A stretch of 41,644 nucleotides of DNA from Gammaproteobacteria bacterium (GCA_016874535.1 VGUA01000017.1:1-41644); one strand, 5' to 3'. Shown: positions 16,059 to 27,281, counted from the first letter of the stretch. Numbers and translations: made by a program. The notes: generated by a model not told the origin, from the letters alone.

Positions 16059-17333
16059 TCAGGCTGCGCCCAGCAGGCCCAGCAGGTGTTCCATCAAGGC
16101 GTGTCGTTCCACGCGTCGTTGTTCGCCCTGGCCGCGCAGGGGCTTCAGGGTCACTTGTCCGGCGGCGAGCTCGTCGCTGCCCAGGATCAGCGCGACGGCG
16201 GCCCCACTGCGATCTGCACGCTTGAGCTGCGACTTGAGACTTTCCTGTCCGCAGTGACAGAGCACGCGCACCCCGGGCAACGCATCCCTGACTGCTTCGG
16301 CCAGTGCAAGCGCGGCAGCTTTTTCTTCCATGCCCGCACCAATCACATACAGTTCAGCCTCCGGCAGGTCTTCCTCCCGCGCGGGGGGCAGCAACTCCAT
16401 CAGGCGTTCCAGCCCCATGGCAAAACCGATGGCGGGGGTGGCACGCCCGCCCATCTGGTCCACCAGACCATCGTAGCGTCCCCCGGCGCACACGGTACCC
16501 TGAGCCCCAAGGGCTTCAGTGATCCACTCGAAAACGGTCTTCGAATAGTAGTCCAGTCCACGGACCAGATGCGGATTCACGGTATACGCGATGCCGGCGG
16601 CATCGAGCACCACACGGACTGCATCGAAATGATCACGTGATTCAGCATCGAGAAAATCGACCAGCCGGGGGGCTCCCTCGATCAGGGCCTTGAGTGCCGG
16701 ATTCTTCGAATCGAGGATGCGCAGGGGATTGCGTGTGAGCCGATGACGGCTGTCCTCATCGAGGAGGTCGAGGTGGCCCGTGAAATAGGCCACCAGTTGC
16801 TCGCGATGCAGTGCCCGCGATTCCGGGGTTCCGAGAGTGTTCAGTTCGAGCCGCAGATCCTGCAAGCCCAGTACTTGCCAGAGACGCGCAGTCATGAGGA
16901 TGAGCTCGGCATCGATATCCGGGCCCGCCATGCCGAGTGCTTCCACGCCCACCTGATGAAACTGTCGATAGCGGCCCTTCTGCGGGCGCTCATGGCGGAA
17001 CATGGGCCCGAGATAGAAAAGCCGCTGGGTTCCCGCCTTCAGCAGGCCATTCTCCAGCACCGCGCGCACGCAGCTCGCCGTGCCCTCGGGGCGCAGGGTC
17101 AGGCTGTCACCATTGCGATCCTCGAAGGTGTACATCTCCTTCTGCACGATATCCGTGGTGTCGCCGATCGAACGGGCGAACACCTGGGTGGACTCGACAA
17201 TCGGAAAGCGGATTTCGCGATAGCCATACTGGCCGAGCACACGGGTGATGTCGGCTTCCACCCTTCGCCAGCGGTCTGCAATGGGAGGGACGGTATCGTT
17301 CATGCCGCGCACGGCACGCAGGATCTGGCTCAT
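16059..17333 (-). CDS. hisS: Histidyl-tRNA synthetase
   Basis: 424 residues, the usual length. A class II synthetase core opens with A-V-R-G-M-N-D near residue 7. Motif 2 is [16 protein letters not shown] (about 112-127). The histidine-specific loop is [11 protein letters not shown] (about 257-267), and motif 3 is G-F-A-M-G-L-E-R-L (about 309-317). The anticodon-binding domain covers the last 95 or so residues. It charges tRNA-His in the cytoplasm. It begins 9 bases after rodZ; ispG, which sits between these genes in most relatives, is missing. Confidence 0.97.
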   Translation of the reverse strand: MSQILRAVRGMNDTVPPIADRWRRVEADITRVLGQYGYREIRFPIVESTQVFARSIGDTTDIVQKEMYTFEDRNGDSLTLRPEGTASCVRAVLENGLLKAGTQRLFYLGPMFRHERPQKGRYRQFHQVGVEALGMAGPDIDAELILMTARLWQVLGLQDLRLELNTLGTPESRALHREQLVAYFTGHLDLLDEDSRHRLTRNPLRILDSKNPALKALIEGAPRLVDFLDAESRDHFDAVRVVLDAAGIAYTVNPHLVRGLDYYSKTVFEWITEALGAQGTVCAGGRYDGLVDQMGGRATPAIGFAMGLERLMELLPPAREEDLPEAELYVIGAGMEEKAAALALAEAVRDALPGVRVLCHCGQESLKSQLKRADRSGAAVALILGSDELAAGQVTLKPLRGQGEQRRVERHALMEHLLGLLGAA

Positions 17334-17342
17334 GGGAAACTC

Positions 17343-18512
17343 TTAATCGGAACGGCCGAGGCGGTAACGGGCGACACCGCTGCGCGGACGATCGCTGAGG
17401 TCGACGGCAGCGCCGTTGAAACGGACCGAGATTGCCGGTGGGAAGCTGACAACCATGTCGTATGGAGGGCGACCCTTGAGCGCGACGCGCTGCCCGGGTT
17501 TAAGGGTTCCCATGAAGAGCCGCTTGCCTGCAGCGTCCGATACCTCTACCCAGGACTCACCTCGCCCTTCGATGACGAGTTCCTGGCTGCCATTCCCGGC
17601 GACTGCGCGCGGGGCTGGTGGCGTCGGTTCGGGCACGGGAATGTCGGCGGCGCGTGGCGGCTCCTGTCTCGCAGGTGCGGCTGGTGCGGGTGTCGCCGCG
17701 GGCCGCGCTGTTTCGCGGGCGGGGCGTGCCTCCGCTTGAGGCGCGGGTTCCGGCGTGGTCTCCGCGGCGGCGGGAGGCGCTTCACGCGGCGTCGGCGCAG
17801 GTTGGGGGGGCTCCGCAACCTCGGTCGCAACCGCCCGGGTGTCGGCCGGAATTCCCAGAGGCGTTGCCGCAGCCGGTTCATCGCTGGGCAGCGCTTCTGC
17901 AGGGGGGGCGGATCCGTCCGTCTGGTGGCGGAAAGTCTTCACCGGCCCCAGAGGTTCCTGCGAGTGATCGACGATGGTGTAGGCATAGGGCAGTGGGATG
18001 CCGGGATCGGGTTCCGGCGCGGTCACTTCCTGTTCCAGAGCCGCGAGCTCCTCGGCGGATTTCTCTGCCGCCTGGTAATTATGTCGCCACCAGGCCGCGA
18101 CCAGCAGGATGAACACCAGCACGAGCACCACGGTCACAAGCCGAATCACCAGACTGGAGCTTGTAACCTGCGCGGGACTGCGGGTGGCGAAATCCGCGAG
18201 CTTGGGATCCTGGGTTTCTTCGAGCTGGGTATAACGCGCGAGCAGTGGCGCGGGATCCATGTCTAGGGCTCGCGCGATGCTGCGCAGGTAGCCCTTGATG
18301 AATGCACTGGCGGCGAGACTCTGGTAGTCCTCGGTTTCCAGGGCACTGATGATGCGGGGTTCCAGCCTTGTCCGGTGCGCTATCTCAGCGACACTGAGGC
18401 GGGCCTGCTCGCGTGCTGCGCGCAACGCCGCGCCCGGCCCGAGGCTGCTCAAACCGGGCCTCATGGGCGAGATTTCACCAGGGTGCTGGTTCGATTCCAT
18501 CTCGTGATTCAC
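17343..18512 (-). CDS. rodZ: RodZ-like cytoskeletal membrane protein
   Basis: 389 residues if it starts at the GTG at 18512, which overlaps the pilF stop (GTGA) and has a GGGGAG Shine-Dalgarno 5 bases before it; an ATG four codons later (18500) is the alternative. An N-terminal Cro/Xre-type helix-turn-helix domain (L-R-A-A-R-E-Q-A-R-L-S-V-A-E-I-A) binds MreB in RodZ proteins. A single membrane helix (V-I-R-L-V-T-V-V-L-V-L-V-F-I-L-L) follows at about 150-172, then a long Pro/Ala/Glu-rich periplasmic linker. The C-terminal beta domain (E-S-W-V-E-V-S-D-A-A-G-K-R-L-F) belongs to the DUF4115 family. It maintains rod shape with MreB. Its place between pilF and hisS agrees with this. Confidence 0.92.
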   Translation of the reverse strand: MNHEMESNQHPGEISPMRPGLSSLGPGAALRAAREQARLSVAEIAHRTRLEPRIISALETEDYQSLAASAFIKGYLRSIARALDMDPAPLLARYTQLEETQDPKLADFATRSPAQVTSSSLVIRLVTVVLVLVFILLVAAWWRHNYQAAEKSAEELAALEQEVTAPEPDPGIPLPYAYTIVDHSQEPLGPVKTFRHQTDGSAPPAEALPSDEPAAATPLGIPADTRAVATEVAEPPQPAPTPREAPPAAAETTPEPAPQAEARPARETARPAATPAPAAPARQEPPRAADIPVPEPTPPAPRAVAGNGSQELVIEGRGESWVEVSDAAGKRLFMGTLKPGQRVALKGRPPYDMVVSFPPAISVRFNGAAVDLSDRPRSGVARYRLGRSD

Positions 18513-19267
18513 TCGAGCTCCCCACGCTGGTACTGGCCATACTCGGGGGAATCGGGGAACCGGTTCTTCAATTGCAGCGCATGGCTTGCCACCGCATCCT
18601 GATTGCCCAGCGCGTGCTCTATGCGCATGCCAAGCCACAGCGTCCGCGGCGATTGCGGGCTGATTTCCACATAGCGCTGGTAGTAAGCACGGGCCTGCAG
18701 CGGGTTCTGCTGATCAAGGCTCAGCTGCGCCATCGACAGCAGGGCGGGAGACAGTCGCGGTGATCGCTGAAGCGCCGCCCGGAAGAAGTCTTCGGCCTTG
18801 ATGGCGTCACCTGCCTGCATGGCACAGGTGCCCGCATTCGCCATCGCATTCTCCGGCACCGGGTTGAGCGGGTTGTCGATTGCCTGCTTCAAGCGCGCCT
18901 GACCTTCATCGAACCGTTTCTGCTGGCAGAGGAACCGCCCATAGTTGTTGAGCGCCGTGATGTTGCGCGCATCAAACTCAAGTGCCTTGCGGTAATTCTC
19001 CTCGGCCTCTTTGTATTCGCCGAGATTGTTGTAGAGCAGCGCCATGGCATTGCGCGTGTTCACCGATTTCGGGTTGGATTCCAGTGCACTTTCCAGTTTC
19101 TGCAAGGCAAGCTCGTTGTCCCCGTCCTGCATGTAGGCCAGAGCGAGCTGGGTGTTGATTTCCGCGAGTTTGAGCCGGTCGTCCTCCCGGCTTGAACCTT
19201 CCCGTGACCCACCGGACTGGCAAGCAGTCAGCAACAGGGCCATCACGAACAGCAGGGCAGCGCGCAT
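18509..19267 (-). CDS. pilW: Type IV pilus biogenesis lipoprotein PilF/PilW (TPR pilotin)
   Basis: 252 residues from the ATG at 19267. That start gives a compact lipoprotein signal, M-R-A-A-L-L-F-V-M-A-L-L-L-T-A-C, with Cys16 lipidated. An in-frame GTG at 19285 would add six residues and overlap rlmN; neither has a strong ribosome site. At least four to six tetratricopeptide repeats follow (A-E-I-N-T-Q-L-A-L-A-Y-M-Q-D-G-D, then N-A-M-A-L-L-Y-N-N-L-G-E-Y-K-E-A, and others). In Pseudomonas and Neisseria this protein helps PilQ secretin assembly in the outer membrane. Its location between rlmN and rodZ is the standard one. Confidence 0.92.
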   Translation of the reverse strand: MRAALLFVMALLLTACQSGGSREGSSREDDRLKLAEINTQLALAYMQDGDNELALQKLESALESNPKSVNTRNAMALLYNNLGEYKEAEENYRKALEFDARNITALNNYGRFLCQQKRFDEGQARLKQAIDNPLNPVPENAMANAGTCAMQAGDAIKAEDFFRAALQRSPRLSPALLSMAQLSLDQQNPLQARAYYQRYVEISPQSPRTLWLGMRIEHALGNQDAVASHALQLKNRFPDSPEYGQYQRGELE

Positions 19268-19277
19268 GCGGAGGACT

Positions 19278-20399
19278 TCAGGCACCAGCACGCAGGGTGG
19301 TGGCCCGGGACTGTGCTTCTGCCTGCGCCTTGCGATGGCGTGCGGCGCGCGCCAGGACCTTGCCCACCAGCTGACCACAGGCGGCATCGATGTCATCGCC
19401 ACGCGTCTTGCGGGTGGTGGTGACATAGCCCGCTTTCTGCAGGATCTGGCGGAACTCGAGGATGCGGCTCTGCGGCGAGCAGCGATAGTCCGCACCGTCT
19501 ATCGGGTTGAACGGGATGAGGTTCAGCTTGGAGGGGATGCCCCGCAGCAGCTTTGCAAGGTCGCGCGCCTGGGCCGGGCTGTCGTTCACGCCATCGAGCA
19601 TCACGTACTCGAAAGTAATCTGGTCATGCGGGCTGTCGGCGAGGTAGCGCCTGCAGGCGGCCAGCAATTCGGCCAGTGGGTAAGTCCGGTTGAGCGGCAC
19701 TAGCTCATCGCGCAGCGAGTCCTCCGGCGCATGGAGAGAGACAGCGAGGCTCACGGGACATTCTTCGCGGAGCCTGTCCATGGCAGGAACCATGCCCGCG
19801 GTGCTCAGCGTGACGCGGCGCCGCCCGAGATTGTAGGCGCTGTCATCAAGCATCAGGCGCATGGCGGGCACGACACGCTCGAAGTTCATGAGTGGCTCGC
19901 CCATGCCCATCATCACCACATTGGTGATGTGACGATGAGTCTTGGGGTTCTGGCCCAGATGTCGGGCTGCAATCCAGACCTGTCCGATGATTTCGGCGGT
20001 GGACAGATTGCGGCTGAAGCCTTGCTTGGCCGTGGCGCAGAAGCTGCAGTTGACCGCGCAGCCCACCTGGGAAGAAACGCACAGGGTGCCGCGTTCAGCC
20101 TCGGGGATGTAGACGGTCTCGATACAGTTGCCGTTGTCCACCCGCAGCAGCCATTTCAGCGTGCCATCGTCCGATTCCTGCACCGTCATGATTTCCGGCA
20201 GCCGGAACACGGTCTCTGCCGCGAGCCGCTCACGCAGTGCACGGCTGAGATTGGTCATGGCGTCGAGGTCGATCACACCTTGCTGGTGGACCCACTTCAC
20301 GATCTGGGTTGCGCGGTAGGGGCGCTCCCCGACGGACGCAAAGTACTGCGCCAATCCTTGCGGATCGAAATCGAGCAGATTGACTGGCGCGTCCGGCAT
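19278..20399 (-). CDS. rlmN: Dual-specificity 23S rRNA A2503 / tRNA A37 methyltransferase RlmN
   Basis: 373 residues. A radical SAM enzyme that puts the 2-methyl group on A2503 of 23S rRNA and A37 of some tRNAs. The [4Fe-4S]-binding motif C-x3-C-x2-C is at C114, C118 and C121 (C-A-V-N-C-S-F-C). M-G-M-G-E-P-L-M-N (about 178-186) is the SAM-binding G-E-P motif. The mechanistic C-terminal cysteine is C341 in [10 protein letters not shown]. The N-terminal helical domain recognises RNA. It is 5 bases downstream of ndk, so ndk-rlmN-pilF-rodZ-hisS-yfgM-bamB-der form one tight directional run. Confidence 0.97.
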   Translation of the reverse strand: MPDAPVNLLDFDPQGLAQYFASVGERPYRATQIVKWVHQQGVIDLDAMTNLSRALRERLAAETVFRLPEIMTVQESDDGTLKWLLRVDNGNCIETVYIPEAERGTLCVSSQVGCAVNCSFCATAKQGFSRNLSTAEIIGQVWIAARHLGQNPKTHRHITNVVMMGMGEPLMNFERVVPAMRLMLDDSAYNLGRRRVTLSTAGMVPAMDRLREECPVSLAVSLHAPEDSLRDELVPLNRTYPLAELLAACRRYLADSPHDQITFEYVMLDGVNDSPAQARDLAKLLRGIPSKLNLIPFNPIDGADYRCSPQSRILEFRQILQKAGYVTTTRKTRGDDIDAACGQLVGKVLARAARHRKAQAEAQSRATTLRAGA

Positions 20400-20404
20400 G
20401 CGGC

Positions 20405-20830
20405 TCAGCGAGGGCAGAGCTCGCTGCCGGCAAAGAAGAAGGCGATCTCCACGGCTGCGGTTTCGGGTGCGTCCGAACCATGCACCGCATTCTCTGAAAT
20501 GTCCTTGCCGAATTCGGCGCGGATGGTGCCGGGTGCAGCCTTGGCGGGATCCGTGGCGCCCATCACTTCGCGGTTCTTGGCGATGGCATCCTCACCCTCA
20601 AGCACCTGCACCAGCACCGGGCCGGAGGTCATGAAGTCCACGAGTTCCCGGAAGAACGGCCGCGCGCGGTGCACGTCGTAGAAATTGCCGGCCTGCTCTG
20701 GTGTCAGCTTGAGCATCTTGGCGGCGATGATCCTGAGCCCGGCAGCTTCGAGTTTGGCGAGCACGCCGCCAATGTGGTTGTGGCAGACAGCACTGGGCTT
20801 GACGATGGAAAGGGTGCGCTCGGTGGCCAT
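20405..20830 (-). CDS. ndk: Nucleoside-diphosphate kinase
   Basis: 141 residues, the normal length. It transfers the gamma phosphate of ATP to nucleoside diphosphates through a phosphohistidine, here the His in N-A-V-H-G-S-D-A (about 117). The opening T-L-S-I-V-K-P and G-G-V-L-A-K-L are standard. AGGAG lies 10 bases before the ATG. It heads the rlmN run and probably has its own promoter with a perfect TATAAT about 50 bases upstream. Confidence 0.97.
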   Translation of the reverse strand: MATERTLSIVKPSAVCHNHIGGVLAKLEAAGLRIIAAKMLKLTPEQAGNFYDVHRARPFFRELVDFMTSGPVLVQVLEGEDAIAKNREVMGATDPAKAAPGTIRAEFGKDISENAVHGSDAPETAAVEIAFFFAGSELCPR

Positions 20831-20876
20831 GGATCAGAAGCTCCTGAGAGTTACATAAGGCATTGAAAAGCACACC

Positions 20877-20882
20877 ATTATA
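20877..20882 (-). promoter_or_regulatory. Consensus -10 box upstream of ndk
   Basis: The complement reads TATAAT, 46 bases before the ndk ATG, within an otherwise non-coding interval between sufT and ndk. No strong -35 is seen at the usual distance. The implied leader is about 40 bases. Confidence 0.45.
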
Positions 20883-20909
20883 TTGGGTGCTGTGCACAAA
20901 TGCCCAGCT

Positions 20910-20929
20910 CCCGGCGGAGCTTCGCCGGG
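20910..20929 (-). terminator. Hairpin after sufT (possible terminator of the suf operon)
   Basis: CCCGGCG and CGCCGGG pair perfectly (7 bp) around a 6-base loop, about 20 bases after the sufT stop in the direction of suf transcription and before the ndk -10 box. There is no clean T run, so it may act with Rho or only stabilise the 3' end. Confidence 0.35.
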
Positions 20930-20949
20930 TACGGGGCGAAGGAAACGCC

Positions 20950-21510
20950 TCAGTAGAGGCCAGTCTGCAGGCGCGCGGCTTCGGACATCAGTTCCGAAGA
21001 CCAGGGAGGATCGAAGGTGAGCTCCACCTTCACGTCTGTCACGTTGGGCACCTGACGGACTTTGTCCGCGACATCATCCACCAGGATGGGACCCATCCCA
21101 CAGCCCGGGGCGGTGAGGGTCATGTCGATCTCCACGACATTCCCGCCCTCAGGCAGGGCCTTGATTTCACAGTGGTAAATCAGACCCAGTTCGACGATGT
21201 TGATAGGGATCTCGGGGTCGTAGCAAGTCTGCAGCTGCTCCCAGACCAGGCTCTCATCCACCTTGCCGTCCCCTGACACCGCGTCGGTGGCCGGCAGGTG
21301 CTCCGGCGTCATGCCGAGCGCATCGACCTCACTGGCCGCTATGCGGGCAAGATTGCCCCCCACATTGACGGTCACCGAGCCACCGAGCGCCTGGGTGACG
21401 AAGATCGTGGTGCCCGCCTCCAGGGTAATGGGTGTTCCCTGGGGGATGAGCACCGCCGGGCAGTCGCGTGTGAGTTCGATGGGGCGGGTGAAATCTTGCG
21501 GCGAAGTCAT
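20950..21510 (-). CDS. sufT: Fe-S cluster assembly protein SufT (DUF59/MIP18 family)
   Basis: 186 residues. The N-terminal part (about 1-75) is a small beta domain with T-L-E-A-G-T-T-I-F-V-T. The C-terminal part (about 85-186) is the DUF59/MIP18 fold: V-W-E-Q-L-Q-T-C-Y-D-P-E-I-P-I-N-I-V-E-L-G-L and the conserved T-A-P-G-C-G-M-G loop with its cysteine. SufT proteins act in delivery or maturation of Fe-S clusters, with a clear role under high demand in Staphylococcus. It is the last gene of the suf run, 41 bases after sufS. Confidence 0.92.
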   Translation of the reverse strand: MTSPQDFTRPIELTRDCPAVLIPQGTPITLEAGTTIFVTQALGGSVTVNVGGNLARIAASEVDALGMTPEHLPATDAVSGDGKVDESLVWEQLQTCYDPEIPINIVELGLIYHCEIKALPEGGNVVEIDMTLTAPGCGMGPILVDDVADKVRQVPNVTDVKVELTFDPPWSSELMSEAARLQTGLY

Positions 21511-21551
21511 CGGGGTATACCCTTCTTCTGTCTCGGCTGTGAAGGTGATGG

Positions 21552-22805
21552 TCAGGCGAGCATGCGGCGCGCTTTCTCCAGCGCCGCGAAGAACACATCG
21601 ACTTCCTGCCGCGTGTTGTAGAAGGCAAACGAGGCGCGGGCCGTGCCCGGCACACCGAAGCGCTGCATCACCGGCATGGCACAGTGGTGTCCGGTGCGAA
21701 TGGCCACGCCCTGACTGTCCAGCAGCACGCCTATGTCCTGAGGATGGAGGCCGTCGATCAGGAAAGACAGCACGGCTTCCTTCTCCCGCGCGGTGCCGAT
21801 GATACGCAGGCCGGGCATCTCACTGGCGCGCGCTGTGGCATAGGCCAACAGATCCTGCTCGTGGGCCAGTGCACCGGCGAGATCCAGCGACAGGAAATAG
21901 TCGATGGCGGCGCCGAGTCCGATACCGCCCGAGATATGCGGGGTACCGGCTTCGAACTTGTGCGGAAGATCCGCATATTCCGTCGCCTCGAAGGTCACAG
22001 TCTTGATCATGTCGCCACCCCCTTGGTAGGGCGGCATTGCTTCGAGTAGTGCGCGCTTGCCGTACAACACGCCGATACCCGTGGGCCCGAAGAGCTTGTG
22101 TCCGGAGAACGCATAAAAGTCGCAGTCCAGCGCTTGCACATCCACCCGTCCGTGCGCCACGGCCTGTGCGCCATCCAGCAGCACCTTGGCGCCGACCTTG
22201 CGCGCCTCGGCCACGATTTCCTTCACGGGATTGATGCTGCCGAGGGCATTGGAGACGTGCCCGAAGGCGAGCAGGCGCGTGCGCGCAGTGACCCTGGCAG
22301 CAATGGCCTCGGGCTCCAGTTCGCCGGCATCATTCACCGGCACCACCTTCAGCACGATACCGATCTGCTCGCGCAGGATCTGCCAGGGTACGATGTTCGC
22401 GTGATGCTCGGCCTCTCCGATGAGGATTTCATCCCCGGCCACCAGCTGGCTGCGCGCATAGCTCTGGGCAACCAGATTGATGGCTTCCGTGGTACCGCGC
22501 GTGAAGATGATCTCGCAGGAGTCCGCGGCATTCAGGAAGCCGGCCACCTTCTCGCGCGCAGCCTCGAACGCCGCGGTGGCGCGCTGGCTCAGTGTATGCA
22601 CGCCGCGGTGGATGTTTGCGTTGTCGTGCGTGTAGAAGTGTTCCAGTGCATCCAGCACCGCTCGCGGCTTGTGGGTGGTGGCGGCATTGTCCAGGTAGAC
22701 CAGGGGACGCCCGTTGATACGAGTCTCCAGGATCGGGAAATCCGCCCTCACCCTTTCCACGGCGAACTTGGACGCCGCCGGTCTGGCTTCAGCCAAGCTG
22801 CTCAT
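21552..22805 (-). CDS. sufS: Cysteine desulfurase SufS
   Basis: 417 residues. A PLP enzyme of group II that takes sulfur from cysteine for Fe-S assembly. The PLP lysine is K237 in F-S-G-H-K-L-F-G-P, and the persulfide cysteine is C375 in [18 protein letters not shown] near 66-74 and the aspartate in L-L-D-G-A-Q (about 211) complete the cofactor pocket. The start overlaps the sufD stop (ATGA, 22802-22805). No SufE or SufU activator is in this operon, so the sulfur relay partner must be encoded elsewhere. Confidence 0.96.
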   Translation of the reverse strand: MSSLAEARPAASKFAVERVRADFPILETRINGRPLVYLDNAATTHKPRAVLDALEHFYTHDNANIHRGVHTLSQRATAAFEAAREKVAGFLNAADSCEIIFTRGTTEAINLVAQSYARSQLVAGDEILIGEAEHHANIVPWQILREQIGIVLKVVPVNDAGELEPEAIAARVTARTRLLAFGHVSNALGSINPVKEIVAEARKVGAKVLLDGAQAVAHGRVDVQALDCDFYAFSGHKLFGPTGIGVLYGKRALLEAMPPYQGGGDMIKTVTFEATEYADLPHKFEAGTPHISGGIGLGAAIDYFLSLDLAGALAHEQDLLAYATARASEMPGLRIIGTAREKEAVLSFLIDGLHPQDIGVLLDSQGVAIRTGHHCAMPVMQRFGVPGTARASFAFYNTRQEVDVFFAALEKARRMLA

Positions 22806-24106
22806 GAGTAGTCTCCCGACAGCAGTTTCTCGAGCGCCGGATTCGCTTCCGCAAAACGCGCAGTGACCAGCGCTTGCAGGGCGGCATGTGGAATACTCTC
22901 CACCAGGCTCTGCACGAAACCATAGACGAGCAAGGCCCTGGCCTCCACCGCAGGCACGCCGCGCGAGCGCAGATAGAAGAGACCGTCGTCATCCAGCTGA
23001 CCGACCGTTGCGCCATGGGCGCAGCGCAGATCGTTGGCATAGATTTCAAGTTCGGGCTTGGCATCAATCTCGGCGTCGGAGGAAAGCAGCAGATTGTTGC
23101 TCGCCTGGGTCGCGACCACTTTCTCCACGCCCTCACGTACCAGTACCTGGCCATTGAACACGCCCCGGCCGTTGCCGTCGGCAATGCCTTTGTACACCTC
23201 ATCGCTGGTGGTGTGGCTGGCCGCATGGTCCACGCGTGTGTGGTGATCCACATGCTGGTTCTGGTCGGCGACGAACACGCCGTTCAGTTTGAGCTCACCC
23301 CCGGGGTGGGCAAGATAGCCGTCGATGTCCACGCGCACCATGCGGCCACCGAGAACGAGCGAGAAATTCTCCACCAGGCCATCGCGCCCCACGTTCAGCT
23401 GCACCGAGCCGACGTGTGAGCCCTCACCACCCTCGCACACCGCGCGATAGTGGGCGACACGCGCAGCATCGCCTGCATCTACGCGGGTGTGCGCATTCGT
23501 CAGCGTTGCGCCCTGACCTGCGGTGAAGTGAAGCTCGATCAGGTCAAGCTGGCTGTGGCGTCCAGCGAGAACGTGAAGATGCGGAGACGCGAGGGCGGGA
23601 GTACCGACACCGATAGTGGCAAAAATCACCAGCAGCGGTTTTTCGAGGCTGGTGCCCGGCGCCAGCTCGACGTGCAGGCCATCCGGTGCGGCCGCCGCAT
23701 TGAGCGCCACGAAAGTCCGCGCGTCCGGATTTGCCTGACGTGACAGATGTTCGGCCAGCCACTGGGGATCCTGGCGGGACATCTCTTCAAGCAGGCGCAC
23801 CGTCACGCCCGGGGGCAAAGATGTCAGATCGGACTGCGCCGGTGCGAACCGTCCATTCACGAAGACCAGGCGCCAGGCATCGAGCTCCCGCAATGGCAGG
23901 GTTTGCCCGTCCAGCGTGGCCGCCGCGGCAGTCCTGAATTCCTGTCCGGAGAGGCCGCCCAAATCGGTATAGCGCCAATCTTCGTGGCGCGGGCTGGGAA
24001 CTCCTTGGGCCAGCGCGAGCTGGAAGGCTGCCGCGCGGGCAGCCTGCACGCCGCCGGACTCCCCGCCGCCGCCAAGGTCGCGCGCGAGTGATTCCATCAA
24101 TCCCAT
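22802..24106 (-). CDS. sufD: Fe-S cluster assembly scaffold subunit SufD
   Basis: 434 residues. SufD forms the SufBC2D scaffold complex with SufB and the ATPase SufC. The N-terminal region shows [11 protein letters not shown], the hallmark of SufD. The central beta-helix includes L-D-L-I-E-L-H-F. The C-terminus carries [24 protein letters not shown] and the L-V-Y-G-F-V helix. The ATG overlaps the sufC stop by one base (TAATG), implying coupled translation. Length is typical. Confidence 0.95.
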   Translation of the reverse strand: MGLMESLARDLGGGGESGGVQAARAAAFQLALAQGVPSPRHEDWRYTDLGGLSGQEFRTAAAATLDGQTLPLRELDAWRLVFVNGRFAPAQSDLTSLPPGVTVRLLEEMSRQDPQWLAEHLSRQANPDARTFVALNAAAAPDGLHVELAPGTSLEKPLLVIFATIGVGTPALASPHLHVLAGRHSQLDLIELHFTAGQGATLTNAHTRVDAGDAARVAHYRAVCEGGEGSHVGSVQLNVGRDGLVENFSLVLGGRMVRVDIDGYLAHPGGELKLNGVFVADQNQHVDHHTRVDHAASHTTSDEVYKGIADGNGRGVFNGQVLVREGVEKVVATQASNNLLLSSDAEIDAKPELEIYANDLRCAHGATVGQLDDDGLFYLRSRGVPAVEARALLVYGFVQSLVESIPHAALQALVTARFAEANPALEKLLSGDYS

Positions 24107-24855
24107 TACGCCGCCTCCTCCAGAAGCCAGTCATAACCCTTGGCTTCGAGTTCGAGGGCCAGCTCGCGGGGACCTGACTTCACTATTCTTCCGTTTGCCA
24201 GCACGTGCACATGATCCGGCACGATGTAGTCGAGCAGTCGCTGGTAATGGGTCACCACCATGAAGGCGCGGTCCGGGCTGCGCAGACGATTCACGCCATC
24301 GGCCACTATTTTCAGGGCATCGATGTCGAGTCCCGAGTCCGTTTCGTCCAGGATGGCCAGCGAGGGCTCGAGAATGCTCATCTGGAACACCTCGTTGCGC
24401 TTTTTCTCGCCACCCGAGAAACCCTGGTTCACGGGCCGGTTGAGCAGGCCTTCCTTGAGTCCGATCTCGCGCGTCTTTGTCTTCACCAGATTGAGGAAAT
24501 CCACCGCACTGATCTCAGGCTCACCGCGATACTTGCGGATACCGTTCACGGCCGCACGCAGCATGTACACGTTGTTCACGCCCGGGATTTCCACTGGATA
24601 CTGGAACGCGAGAAACACGCCTTCCCCGGCACGTTCCTCGGGTTCCAGGGCGAGCAGATCCTTGCCGTTCCAGGTGATGGAACCCTCGGTCACGGTGTAT
24701 CCCGGGCGGCCAGCGATGAGATAGGACAGTGTGCTCTTGCCGGAGCCGTTCGGCCCCATGATCGCGTGTACTTCGCCCTTGCCGATGGTGAGTGTGAGAC
24801 CGCGGAGAATGGGCTTGCCGTCGATCTCGGCATGCAGGTTTTCGATTTTGAGCAT
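24106..24855 (-). CDS. sufC: Fe-S assembly ATPase SufC
   Basis: 249 residues from the ATG at 24855; the frame is open further upstream, but M-L-K-I-E-N-L-H-A is the family start. An ABC-type ATPase with Walker A G-P-N-G-S-G-K-S (34-41), signature F-S-G-G-E-K-K-R-N near 150, Walker B L-A-I-L-D-E-T-D-S-G-L-D, and the switch histidine in V-V-T-H-Y-Q-R-L-L. It powers conformational change of the SufB-SufD scaffold in the cytoplasm. Gap to sufB is 7 bases. Confidence 0.97.
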   Translation of the reverse strand: MLKIENLHAEIDGKPILRGLTLTIGKGEVHAIMGPNGSGKSTLSYLIAGRPGYTVTEGSITWNGKDLLALEPEERAGEGVFLAFQYPVEIPGVNNVYMLRAAVNGIRKYRGEPEISAVDFLNLVKTKTREIGLKEGLLNRPVNQGFSGGEKKRNEVFQMSILEPSLAILDETDSGLDIDALKIVADGVNRLRSPDRAFMVVTHYQRLLDYIVPDHVHVLANGRIVKSGPRELALELEAKGYDWLLEEAA

Positions 24856-24862
24856 GAGTGTT

Positions 24863-26311
<1,449 letters not shown>

Positions 26312-26335
26312 GAAATGCTCCGGGCTCTTCTTGTT

Positions 26336-26656
26336 TTACAGACTGAAGCTCTCGCCGCAGCCACAGGTGGCCTTGACGTTGGGATTGGCAAAACGGAAGC
26401 CTTCATTCAGGCCTTCGCGCGCGAAGTCCACTTCCGTGCCGTCGAGATACTTCAGGCTCTCGTCATCCACCACGATTTGCACGCCTTGCGAGGTGAACAC
26501 CTGGTCGTGTTCATTGATTTCCTTGGCTGGCTGCACGATATACATGTATCCGGAACAGCCGGTCGGCTTGACGCCCACCCGCAGGCCATTGCCTTCGTTC
26601 GTTGCGAGGAAGCGCTCGACGTGACGGGCGGCGCGTTCGGTCAGGGTGATTGCCAT
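26336..26656 (-). CDS. sufA: A-type Fe-S carrier protein (SufA/IscA/ErpA family)
   Basis: 106 residues from the ATG at 26656; the frame is open upstream but M-A-I-T-L-T-E-R-A-A is the family start. The three conserved cysteines are C34 (G-C-S-G-Y) and C98/C100 (T-C-G-C-G-E-S-F). A-type proteins receive clusters from the scaffold and pass them to apoproteins. Placement between iscR and sufB makes a SufA role likely; sequence alone does not separate SufA from IscA. Confidence 0.93.
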   Translation of the reverse strand: MAITLTERAARHVERFLATNEGNGLRVGVKPTGCSGYMYIVQPAKEINEHDQVFTSQGVQIVVDDESLKYLDGTEVDFAREGLNEGFRFANPNVKATCGCGESFSL

Positions 26657-26682
26657 GGTCGTTTCTCCGAATCGGGCGGCGT

Positions 26683-27162
26683 TCAGGCCGTTGCCGCCTT
26701 GAGGCGGGACTCGTCGCCGGCTTTCGGCCACTGCCGCAGGATCTGCGCCTGCCCCTGGGTGCGGTTTTCCTGCACGACCGTCTCCAAGCTCACATTACTC
26801 AGATACTGGCGAATCTGCCGGCTGAGCTCCTCCCACAGGTTATGGGTGAGGCAGCCGTGGTCGCCCCTGCAATTGCGCAGTCCGCCGCAGCGGGTGGCGT
26901 CCACGGATTCATCCACCGCGTCTATGACGTCGGCAACGGAGATCTCGCTGCCGGGGCGACCGAGCTGATAACCACCACCCGGACCGCGGGTGCCGTCCAC
27001 CAGACCGCGCCGACGCAGCGCAGCAAAGAGCTGTTCCAGATAAGACTGGGAGATCCCCTGGCGGGCCGCAATCTCGGCCAGCGAGACCCGTCCGCGGGTG
27101 CCGTGCAGGGCCAGATCGACCATCGCGGTGACCGCGTAACGGCCTTTGGTAGTCAAACGCAT
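26683..27162 (-). CDS. iscR: Rrf2-family Fe-S-sensing regulator IscR
   Basis: 159 residues from the ATG at 27162, preceded by AAGGAGG; the frame is open upstream but [11 protein letters not shown] is the canonical IscR start. A winged helix-turn-helix ([14 protein letters not shown]) reads DNA. The cluster ligands C92, C98, C104 and H107 ([16 protein letters not shown]) have the same numbers as in E. coli IscR, so it should bind a [2Fe-2S] cluster. It heads the suf operon, and its promoter region holds an IscR-like site, suggesting autoregulation of the whole pathway according to Fe-S status. Confidence 0.95.
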   Translation of the reverse strand: MRLTTKGRYAVTAMVDLALHGTRGRVSLAEIAARQGISQSYLEQLFAALRRRGLVDGTRGPGGGYQLGRPGSEISVADVIDAVDESVDATRCGGLRNCRGDHGCLTHNLWEELSRQIRQYLSNVSLETVVQENRTQGQAQILRQWPKAGDESRLKAATA

Positions 27163-27177
27163 GGTGCCTCCTTGGAT

Positions 27178-27228
27178 ATTCCTACGGATTTCCTCGGAAT
27201 TATGTGAGATACCGAGCGTTTCAGTCAA
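27178..27228 (-). promoter_or_regulatory. iscR-suf promoter with IscR-like operator
   Basis: On the minus strand a -35 TTGACT (complement of 27223-27228) and -10 CATAAT (27199-27204) are 18 bases apart. The segment TTGACT-GAAACG-CTCGG followed by TAT resembles, in spacing and half-sites, the type-1 IscR site overlapping the E. coli iscR promoter as I remember it. Just downstream, ATTCC (27178-27182) and GGAAT (27196-27200) form an interrupted dyad that could be a second regulator site. Confidence 0.65.
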
Positions 27229-27281
27229 GAATATTTTTGCACTTGCACCATTTCCGTAAATTCAAGGAGTTCCGTGAGAAT

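Noticed and set aside
17600-17900. Low-complexity repeats within rodZ suggesting a tandem array
   Set aside because: This is the Pro/Ala/Glu linker between the membrane helix and the C-terminal domain, normal for RodZ; there is no exact repeat unit.
16743-18266. A 507-codon open frame on the plus strand
   Set aside because: It is antisense to hisS and rodZ; the Gly/Arg-rich stretch mirrors the Pro/Ala linker of RodZ.
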